From Bacillota bacterium (GTDB lineage Bacteria > Bacillota > Clostridia > Peptostreptococcales > Natronincolaceae), in NCBI GenBank assembly GCA_023387935.1, contig JAEWHG010000193.1:1-18320 (forward strand): a DNA stretch of 18,320 bases, in the 5' to 3' direction. The position numbers were made by a program, and so were the translations under genes. Below are positions 14,089-18,320 of this stretch, piece by piece (positions within the stretch are counted from its first letter, which is position 1; every line of letters begins with the position of its first letter). Under the pieces are notes generated by a model that saw only the letters and a program-made list of their open reading frames with translations, was not told the origin of the DNA and searched no databases.

Positions 14089-15003
14089 ATGAAAGTTGTT
14101 AATAATATTACAGAATTAATAGGAGAAACTCCAGTAGTTAAGGCAAATAGATTAACAGATAAAGAAAGTGCTGATCTATATTTAAAGCTAGAGTTTTTTA
14201 ATCCGAGTAGCTCTGTAAAAGATAGAGCTGCTCTTAATATGATAATAGCAGCAGAAAAAGAAGGGTTAATTAAAGAAGGAGCAACTATTATAGAGCCTAC
14301 ATCAGGGAATGCAGGTATCGGCATGGCAATGGTGGCAGCTGCAAAGGGTTATAAAGCGATTATTATAATGCCATCTACTGCTACGCCAGAAAGAGTAAAA
14401 TTATTAAAGGCATTTGGCGCAGAGGTCATTTTAACGCCAGGTGAGCAGCTTGTGAAAGGAAGTATAGAAAAAGCGAACGAGTTATTAAAAGAAATTCCAA
14501 ATAGCTTTATGCCTAACCAATTCGAAAATATGTCAAATCCAGAAATTCATAAAACTACTACTGCAATAGAAATTTTAAAGCAGATGGATGGGCATTTAGA
14601 TGCTTTTATAGCTACGGCAGGTACTGGTGGGACGATTAGCGGTACTGGTGAAGTTTTAAGACAGCATTGTCCTAATATAAAAATCTATGTTGTAGAGTCT
14701 AAGAACTCCCCTGTTATTGCAGGTGGAGAACCGGCACCACATAAAATAGTAGGGACTGGTCCAGGATTTATTCCAAAAACTTTAAATATGGAAATATTCG
14801 ATGAGATTATTCATGTTACTGATGAAGATGCCATTAATACGGCTAAGATGCTTGCTCAAAAGGAAGGAATTTTATGCGGTATATCTGCAGGTGCATCTGC
14901 ATTTGCAGCAATTCAAATAGCAAAAAAACTTGGACCTGGCAAAAAGGTTTTATCCATAGTACCAGATACTGGAGAAAGATATTTGAGTATGGATGTACTT
15001 TAA
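14089..15003 (+). CDS. cysK: Cysteine synthase (O-acetylserine sulfhydrylase family)
   Basis: This 304-residue pyridoxal-phosphate enzyme of fold type II makes cysteine from O-acetylserine and sulfide in the cytoplasm. The cofactor lysine is K44 in SSVKDRA. The substrate loop TSGNAGIG lies at about 71-78, with alanine where most family members have threonine. The phosphate-binding loop is TAGTGGTISG, about 186-195. The ending GDTGERY-like stretch (PDTGERYLS) is also typical. AGGAAGGTG sets the ATG. The 112 bases upstream show no T-box; a weak promoter could be TTGGGC (14001-14006) with AATAAT (14024-14029). It is a single-gene unit with its own terminator. A relative using another acceptor or donor cannot be excluded. 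Confidence 0.93.
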   Translation: MKVVNNITELIGETPVVKANRLTDKESADLYLKLEFFNPSSSVKDRAALNMIIAAEKEGLIKEGATIIEPTSGNAGIGMAMVAAAKGYKAIIIMPSTATPERVKLLKAFGAEVILTPGEQLVKGSIEKANELLKEIPNSFMPNQFENMSNPEIHKTTTAIEILKQMDGHLDAFIATAGTGGTISGTGEVLRQHCPNIKIYVVESKNSPVIAGGEPAPHKIVGTGPGFIPKTLNMEIFDEIIHVTDEDAINTAKMLAQKEGILCGISAGASAFAAIQIAKKLGPGKKVLSIVPDTGERYLSMDVL

Positions 15004-15020
15004 AATATGGAAGTTCGTAT

Positions 15021-15057
15021 AAAACTAGGAATGTTTATTCTATTCCTAGTTTTTTTA
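15021..15057 (+). terminator. Terminator of cysK
   Basis: A perfect twelve-pair stem, AAAACTAGGAAT (15021-15032) with ATTCCTAGTTTT (15042-15053), runs into a seven-base T run, beginning 18 bases after the stop codon. Confidence 0.93.
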
Positions 15058-15063
15058 TTTGGG

Positions 15064-15140
15064 TACTTAAATTCTAAGCAAAGATTAGAATTTAGCGCAA
15101 CATAAAGTTAGTGAGTGTAAACGAACAAATTTTATATTTT
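15064..15140 (+). repeat. Dispersed two-hairpin intergenic repeat, copy B
   Basis: It shows the same order as copy A. The left hairpin is AAATTCTAA (15069-15077) with TTAGAATTT (15085-15093), introduced by TACTT and followed by GCGC. The right hairpin is ATAAAGTTAG (15102-15111) with CAAATTTTAT (15126-15135) around GTGAGTGTAAACGAA. The right half is close to copy A in sequence; the left hairpin differs but keeps its fold. It sits between the cysK terminator and the arsR promoter. Confidence 0.62.
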
Positions 15141-15155
15141 TATATAAAAAAATGA

Positions 15156-15184
15156 TTGCAAAAAATAGATAAACGGAATATACT
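15156..15184 (+). promoter_or_regulatory. Promoter of the arsR-cadA operon
   Basis: TTGCAA (15156-15161) and TATACT (15179-15184) are separated by 17 bases. Transcription would start near 15191, directly before the operator. Confidence 0.72.
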
Positions 15185-15193
15185 ATAAGTGAA

Positions 15194-15215
15194 CATATGA
15201 ACAATCATTCATATG
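15194..15215 (+). promoter_or_regulatory. ArsR/SmtB-family operator
   Basis: CATATGAA (15194-15201) and TTCATATG (15208-15215) form a perfect eight-pair inverted repeat with a six-base spacer. The core TGAACA-N2-ATTCA matches the known SmtB/CadC-type operator sequences. It lies just past the -10, where a bound repressor would block transcription until metal releases it. Confidence 0.82.
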
Positions 15216-15231
15216 AAGAAAGGGTGATAAT

Positions 15232-15600
15232 GTGTCAATAAATCAAAGTAGTACAGATACCTGTAACTGTACAGTTATACATGAAGAAGTTGTTAATGAA
15301 GTTAAGAAATCAATGCCAAAGGAAGAAAAGTTATATGACTTAGCTGAGCTATTTAAGGTCTTTGGTGATACAACACGGATAAAAATCCTCCATGCATTAT
15401 TTGAAGCAGAGATGTGTGTTTGTGATATTGCCGCACTACTTAAAATGAATCAATCGGCAATTTCTCATCAATTAAGAGTACTTAAACAGGCAGGGCTTGT
15501 TAAATTTAGAAAAGAAGGAAAAGTGGTCTATTATTCATTAGATGATGATCACGTTAAAAATATTTTCGAGCAAGGTTTTGAGCATATCAATCATAAATAA
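15232..15600 (+). CDS. cadC: CadC-type metal-sensing repressor, ArsR/SmtB family
   Basis: The 122-residue winged-helix repressor starts at GTG 15232, behind AAAGGGTG; the ATG two bases earlier is in another frame that stops at once. The metal-thiolate site of CadC is present: N-terminal C11 and C13 (TCNC) and the helix-4 pair C62/C64 in MCVCD. The second, helix-5 site of the family also appears kept, with D105, H107 and H118 at CadC spacing and H121 near the end. The recognition helix is NQSAISHQLRVLKQAGLV. It should bind the operator at 15194-15215 and let go when Cd(II), Pb(II) or Zn(II) binds, so it controls itself and the ATPase 13 bases downstream. Confidence 0.92.
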   Translation: MSINQSSTDTCNCTVIHEEVVNEVKKSMPKEEKLYDLAELFKVFGDTTRIKILHALFEAEMCVCDIAALLKMNQSAISHQLRVLKQAGLVKFRKEGKVVYYSLDDDHVKNIFEQGFEHINHK

Positions 15601-15613
15601 GGGGGGCAAATAT

Positions 15614-17803
15614 ATGGGATTAGAATCTAGTGAAAAATGCACATTAACTCGTAAGGAGTTTATTTTAGAAGGATTGGACTGTGCAAGTTGTGCTTCTAAA
15701 ATAGAATCAAAGGTCAATGAATTGGAAGATGTAAAATCTGCTTCTTTAAACTTTGTTACTAAGACATTAGTTATTCAAACGGAAGATGTTTCGAAGTTAG
15801 AGCCAATTTCAATAAAAATGAAAGATATCGTTAATAAATTAGAGCCTCATGTAATTGTAAAAGAGAAAATTAGAGGAAAAAATAAAGGGGATCATAGCCA
15901 CCACCATCACGACCATAACGATGGTCACCATCATGGACATAGTCATGGAGATGGTAATAATAAAAATGAGCTTATAAAATTAGGAATAGGAGCTACGCTT
16001 TTTTTCATAGCTATTGCTTTTAAAATGTCAAATACAGTTGAATTTATATTTTACTTTATAAGTTATATTCTCGTAGGTGGTGAAGTACTACTTAGAGCAG
16101 GGAAGAATATGTTAAGAGGCCAAATTTTTGATGAAAACTTTTTAATGGCTATAGCAACAGTAGGAGCCTTTGCTATTGGAGAATTTGCTGAAGGTGTAGC
16201 GGTTATGCTTTTCTATCAAATAGGCGAACTTTTCCAAGATCTAGCAGTAAATCGATCTAGAAAATCTATATCAGAACTTATGGATATTAGGCCAGATTAT
16301 GCAAACCTTAAAGTAGGAAGTGAAGAAAAAAAGGTTTCGCCAGAAGAAGTTAATGTAGGGGATTATATTATTGTAAAGCCTGGAGAAAAAGTACCTTTAG
16401 ATGGGGTTGTTATAGAAGGAACATCTATGGTAGATACTTCTGCCTTAACAGGAGAATCCGTCCCAAGAGAGGTTGAATCAGGAAGTAGTGTATTAGGTGG
16501 ATTTATAAATAAAAATGGTTTATTAGTAGTTGAAGTAAGTAAAGAGTTTAGTGAATCTACAGTATCTAAAATATTAGATCTAGTGGAAAATGCGAATAGC
16601 AAGAAGGCTCCTACAGAAAACTTTATTACAAAGTTTGCAAGATACTACACACCAGTAGTAGTATTTGCGGCTCTAGGTTTAGCTATTGTTCCTCCATTAT
16701 TAATAGAAGGTGCTACTTTTTCTGAATGGATATATAGAGCTCTAATATTCCTTGTAGTATCCTGCCCTTGTGCATTAGTTATATCCATACCATTAGGATT
16801 CTTTGGAGGAATTGGTGGAGCATCTAAAAATGGAATTTTAATAAAAGGTGGAAACTATTTAGAAGCACTTAATAATGTGGATACTGTTGTATTTGATAAA
16901 ACAGGAACATTAACTAAGGGGATATTTAAGGTAACTGAGATCAATGTTAATACGAGTATTTCAAAGGTCGAGTTATTAGAATATGCAGCTTTTGCGGAAA
17001 GTTATTCGAATCATCCAATTGCGACATCTATTTTAAAGGAATACGGAAAATCAGTAAATAAGAAAGAAATTAATGACTATGAGGAAATATCAGGCAGAGG
17101 AATTAAGGTAATCGTAAGAGGAAAAGAAATTTTAGTTGGAAATATTAAATTAATGGATGATAGTAAAATTAAATATAATGCTATAGAAGCTATGGGAACA
17201 GTAGTTTATATAGCTATTAATGGAAGTTTTGCAGGTTCTATTGTAATTTCCGATGAGGTGAAAGAAGATTCTCAAAAGGCAATTAAAGAATTAAAAAACA
17301 TTGGTGTAAAGAAAACGGTTATGCTTACAGGGGATAATAAACAAGTAGGAAGAAAGGTAGCGAATGAGCTAGGTTTAGATGAAGTATATGCAGAACTATT
17401 ACCTGATCAAAAAGTAGAAAAACTTGAAATGCTAGAGGGGAAAAAATCATCAAAGGGTAAATTAGTTTTTGTTGGAGATGGAATCAATGATGCCCCAGTA
17501 TTAGCTAGAGCAGATGTTGGAGTAGCAATGGGTGGGCTTGGATCTGATGCGGCTATTGAAGCGGCTGATGTTGTTTTAATGACTGATGAGCCAATGAAGC
17601 TAGTAAGTGCAATAAAAATAGCTAAGAAAACTAGAAATATTGTATGGCAGAATATTATATTTGCCTTTGGAGTAAAAGCTATAGTGTTAGTATTAGGTGC
17701 AGGTGGTCTTGCTACTATGTGGGAGGCAGTATTTGCAGATGTAGGTGTAGCACTGATTGCAGTGTTAAATGCGATGAGGGTTTTGAATGTAAAGGATATA
17801 TAA
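15614..17803 (+). CDS. cadA: Cadmium/zinc/lead-exporting P1B-type ATPase
   Basis: The start is ATG 15614 behind GGGGGG (15601-15606); the frame is open further left but would overlap arsR without a ribosome site. The 729 residues hold one heavy-metal domain with GLDCASC (20-26), a histidine-rich linker (94-111, eleven His in eighteen residues), then the P-type ATPase core: metal site CPC (384-386), phosphorylation motif DKTGT (D428), the HP pair (467-468) and GDGIND (621-626). The last helices carry the FGVK and FADVG residues of the Zn/Cd/Pb subgroup rather than the copper type. It pumps divalent soft metals out across the cell membrane. It is cotranscribed with the repressor, 13 bases upstream. 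Confidence 0.95.
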   Translation: MGLESSEKCTLTRKEFILEGLDCASCASKIESKVNELEDVKSASLNFVTKTLVIQTEDVSKLEPISIKMKDIVNKLEPHVIVKEKIRGKNKGDHSHHHHDHNDGHHHGHSHGDGNNKNELIKLGIGATLFFIAIAFKMSNTVEFIFYFISYILVGGEVLLRAGKNMLRGQIFDENFLMAIATVGAFAIGEFAEGVAVMLFYQIGELFQDLAVNRSRKSISELMDIRPDYANLKVGSEEKKVSPEEVNVGDYIIVKPGEKVPLDGVVIEGTSMVDTSALTGESVPREVESGSSVLGGFINKNGLLVVEVSKEFSESTVSKILDLVENANSKKAPTENFITKFARYYTPVVVFAALGLAIVPPLLIEGATFSEWIYRALIFLVVSCPCALVISIPLGFFGGIGGASKNGILIKGGNYLEALNNVDTVVFDKTGTLTKGIFKVTEINVNTSISKVELLEYAAFAESYSNHPIATSILKEYGKSVNKKEINDYEEISGRGIKVIVRGKEILVGNIKLMDDSKIKYNAIEAMGTVVYIAINGSFAGSIVISDEVKEDSQKAIKELKNIGVKKTVMLTGDNKQVGRKVANELGLDEVYAELLPDQKVEKLEMLEGKKSSKGKLVFVGDGINDAPVLARADVGVAMGGLGSDAAIEAADVVLMTDEPMKLVSAIKIAKKTRNIVWQNIIFAFGVKAIVLVLGAGGLATMWEAVFADVGVALIAVLNAMRVLNVKDI

Positions 17804-17877
17804 ATTAAGAATTATTAGGGCGTGTTTTTACTACAATTAATGGAAAGTGGTATAGATATATATATATCAAGTAATAT

Positions 17878-17920
17878 AAATTCCTATCTTTCACTTAAAA
17901 AGTGGAAGATAGGAATTTTA
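17878..17920 (+). terminator. Terminator-like hairpin after cadA
   Basis: A nineteen-pair stem (17878-17896 with 17900-17918) with one wobble closes on an AAA loop; its core is TTCCTATCTT/AAGATAGGAA. The T tail in either direction is short, so it could serve both cadA and the convergent pyrI transcript. The 70 bases before it are AT-rich with no other feature. Confidence 0.75.
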
Positions 17921-17941
17921 AAGTAGATTGTTGGTAATATT

Positions 17942-18020
17942 TTAAGCACTTGAATTTTTAATGAATGTTAAAAAATGAGTGCGCCATGAGTCGATGCGAT
18001 AGCATCAGACGAATTTTATA
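17942..18020 (+). repeat. Dispersed two-hairpin intergenic repeat, copy C
   Basis: The left hairpin starts GCACTTGAA (17946-17954) and ends GAGTGC (17977-17982), with ATTTTTAA/TTAAAAA inside; its ends match copy A closely. The right part differs: it holds a GATGC-GATA-GCATC hairpin (17993-18006) and ends CGAATTTTAT, like the end of copies A and B. The copy abuts, and slightly overlaps, the pyrI stop codon and may serve as the pyrI terminator on the minus strand. Confidence 0.58.
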
Positions 18021-18320
18021 ATTTATATTCGGTTAGTTCCTCGCAGTAGTTACAACGGTACTGTATTTTGCCATTAGGAACTAAAGTAAATTCGGATATT
18101 GCATAATCATCTACAGTTGTGATACATCTAGGATTTTTACATTGAAAAAGACCTTTTATTTTTTTAGGTATCTCAACCTTTGTTTTTGAAACAATTTCTC
18201 CATCCTGTATAATATTTACAGTTGCATTTTGATCAATAAGCCCAAGCACATCTATGTCTATATCTACATGATCCTGTACTTTAATAATGTCCTTTTTACC
18301 TAGAACATCACTGTTTACGT
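18016..18320 (-). CDS. pyrI: Aspartate carbamoyltransferase regulatory chain, C-terminal part
   Basis: A minus-strand frame enters from the right edge and ends at TAA (18018-18016), giving about 100 residues of PyrI; the start lies outside. The visible part contains GKKDIIKV, then VLGLIDQNATVNII, a well-known PyrI stretch. The zinc-binding domain follows with four cysteine ligands in a C-x4-C (CKNPRC) and C-x2-C (CNYC) arrangement, ending EELTEYKL. PyrI binds the catalytic PyrB trimers and makes the first pyrimidine-pathway enzyme sensitive to nucleotides. The gene is convergent with cadA. pyrB would be expected to the right on the same strand, but that is not visible. Confidence 0.95.
   Translation of the reverse strand, partial: VNSDVLGKKDIIKVQDHVDIDIDVLGLIDQNATVNIIQDGEIVSKTKVEIPKKIKGLFQCKNPRCITTVDDYAISEFTLVPNGKIQYRCNYCEELTEYKL

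Noticed and set aside
14874..15077. 67-residue + strand ORF at the end of cysK
   Set aside because: It is an out-of-frame reading of cysK that runs on into its terminator; it has no ribosome site and an unlikely composition.
15542..15613. Longer N-terminus for the metal ATPase, starting inside arsR
   Set aside because: No ribosome site lies before it, it would overlap arsR by 59 bases, and the extra residues do not resemble the family. ATG 15614 has a strong site.
1..18320. CRISPR array, transposase, phage gene or tRNA
   Set aside because: I saw no regularly spaced repeats, no transposase or integrase motifs and no cloverleaf in either strand; the only tandem repeat is inside the kinase gene.

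Overview
The window is a low-GC, AT-rich chromosomal segment. It most likely comes from an anaerobic, spore-forming clostridial Firmicute, perhaps of the Alkaliphilus/Clostridiaceae type. That assignment is an inference from the gene order tig-clpP-clpX-lonB-lonA-engB, strong purine-rich ribosome binding sites, A/T-rich codon use, a rubredoxin, a DUF1540 protein and a LonB protease. There is no phage, transposase, CRISPR array, tRNA or rRNA in it.

Layout. (1) 1-1010: the end of an unrecognised gene; a 53-residue DUF1540 cysteine protein behind a forespore-type promoter and a structured leader; an unexplained G+C-elevated stretch; and a cold-shock protein with its own promoter and terminator. 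(2) 1050-9660: the proteostasis block. Trigger factor, ClpP and ClpX run together, then membrane-anchored LonB, then LonA overlapping the ribosome-assembly GTPase EngB. LonB has a forespore-type promoter and LonA a housekeeping promoter, so the two Lon proteases look separately controlled. (3) 9660-11090: on the minus strand, an EamA-family transporter convergent with engB, and a rubredoxin. (4) 11090-15060: a DUF3298/DUF4163-type protein, a two-component system whose sensor carries methionine/histidine repeats, and a cysteine synthase. (5) 15060-17920: a CadC-type metal repressor with a clear operator, followed by a Cd/Zn/Pb P-type ATPase. (6) The right edge holds the C-terminal part of PyrI on the minus strand.

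The genes fall into three themes: protein folding and quality control (tig, clpP, clpX, lonB, lonA), soft-metal and thiol physiology (Met-rich sensor kinase, cysteine synthase, ArsR/CadA) and small redox/cysteine proteins (rubredoxin, DUF1540). Most genes belong to well-known families, and I do not see a convincing new multi-gene system. The best leads are a dispersed two-hairpin intergenic repeat present three times, the Met/His repeat in the sensor kinase, the two forespore-type promoters, and the structured leaders before the DUF1540 gene and tig. All structural and promoter claims were read by eye and have not been computed.
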